Shown here piece by piece: positions 5,718 to 5,987 of a stretch of DNA of 5,987 bases; positions within the stretch are counted from its first letter, which is position 1, and each line of letters begins with the position of its first letter. The stretch lies in contig JALUTW010000465.1 of NCBI GenBank assembly GCA_027021685.1, forward strand, positions 1-5,987, read 5' to 3'. Made by a program: the position numbers and the translations under genes. Below the pieces are notes generated by a model, which ran no database searches, was not told the origin of the DNA, and saw nothing but the letters and a program-made list of their open reading frames with translations. Source of the stretch: Chromatiales bacterium (GTDB lineage: Bacteria > Pseudomonadota > Gammaproteobacteria > CAMYNG01).

Positions 5718-5987
5718 TCAGCCGTACAGGGCCAGCAGCTCGCCGGCCTCGTGCCGGCGGCGGGCGTTGCAGGAGATGTAACGCTGCACCTGGAAACGCT
5801 CGCAGCGGGTGGCATTTCCGTAGATCCGCCGCGTGAACGAGGTGTTGTGGTTGGAGATGAGCACCGGCACACCGCGCCGGGCGGCTGCCTCGGCCAGCTT
5901 CGCCAGCCGTTCCTGCTGGTCGAGGCCGAAACCGCCGGCACTGTAGCCGGTGAAGCTGGCCGATGGCGACAGGGGGGCGTAGGGCGG
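5718..5987 (-). CDS. dam: DNA adenine methylase Dam, C-terminal part (5' end outside window)
   Basis: Eighty-nine codons and a TGA stop (5718-5720) are visible; the rest of the gene continues beyond the right edge. The first visible residues, PPYAPLSPSASFTGY, are the end of the catalytic DPPY motif (motif IV) of class D12 N6-adenine methyltransferases, with the Asp just off the edge. VPVLISNHNTSFTRRIY and RYISCNARRRHEAGELLALYG follow, and these align block by block with the E. coli Dam C-terminus (VLISNHDT, then SISSNG, then ELLALY). Dam methylates adenine in GATC; that specificity is inferred from the resemblance because the recognition region is not in the window. The gene converges on ptsP. 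It could also be a restriction-linked GATC methylase, but no restriction enzyme gene is visible. Confidence 0.93.
   Translation of the reverse strand, partial: PPYAPLSPSASFTGYSAGGFGLDQQERLAKLAEAAARRGVPVLISNHNTSFTRRIYGNATRCERFQVQRYISCNARRRHEAGELLALYG

Noticed and set aside
3161..5941. A 926-codon open frame on the minus strand across ptsP
   Set aside because: It lies opposite ptsP, is rich in His, Gln and Gly as expected for antisense frames in GC-rich genes, and shows no family motif. ptsP on the plus strand has every catalytic residue.
1..5987. CRISPR array, insertion sequence, tRNA or rRNA
   Set aside because: I found no regularly spaced repeats, transposase motifs, terminal inverted repeats or tRNA-like cloverleaf; coding regions fill almost the entire window.

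Overview
The window is GC-rich, proteobacterial-type chromosome. Two housekeeping clusters are transcribed away from a short AT-richer divergent promoter region at about 2577-2748, and each outer edge holds a truncated convergent gene. RppH, a GAF-containing PtsP and an E. coli-like Dam methylase together point to a gammaproteobacterium. The high GC and the GTG and TTG starts would suit a Chromatiales/Ectothiorhodospiraceae-like or pseudomonad-like lineage, but the placement below class is a guess.

Left part: positions 1-125 hold the 3' end of a plus-strand gene, possibly a ParA/MinD-like ATPase (weak call). It converges with a minus-strand operon read from 2576 down to 135. That operon encodes, in order, an HAD subclass IB phosphatase (TTG start with a strong Shine-Dalgarno), a FecCD/BtuC-type permease, and a BtuD/FecE-type ATPase whose GTG start overlaps the permease stop codon. 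The permease and ATPase form the membrane engine of a cobalamin, haem or siderophore importer. No substrate-binding protein or outer-membrane receptor gene lies in the window.

Middle and right part: rppH (RNA 5' pyrophosphohydrolase) and ptsP (Enzyme I of the nitrogen PTS) lie in tandem on the plus strand, the order also found in E. coli. A good sigma70-type promoter with a perfect TATAAT precedes rppH. ptsP has its own Shine-Dalgarno and follows a 115-base spacer that contains a strong hairpin. At the right edge is the C-terminal part of dam on the minus strand, converging on ptsP. The lgt-thyA pair that follows ptsP in E. coli is not there.

The proteins are all known families and no novel protein system is visible. 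The most interesting signals are non-coding: a two-stem 5' leader on the phosphatase/transporter operon with its Shine-Dalgarno in a loop, a 5'-terminal hairpin predicted on the rppH transcript itself, and a G-U-containing hairpin between rppH and ptsP.
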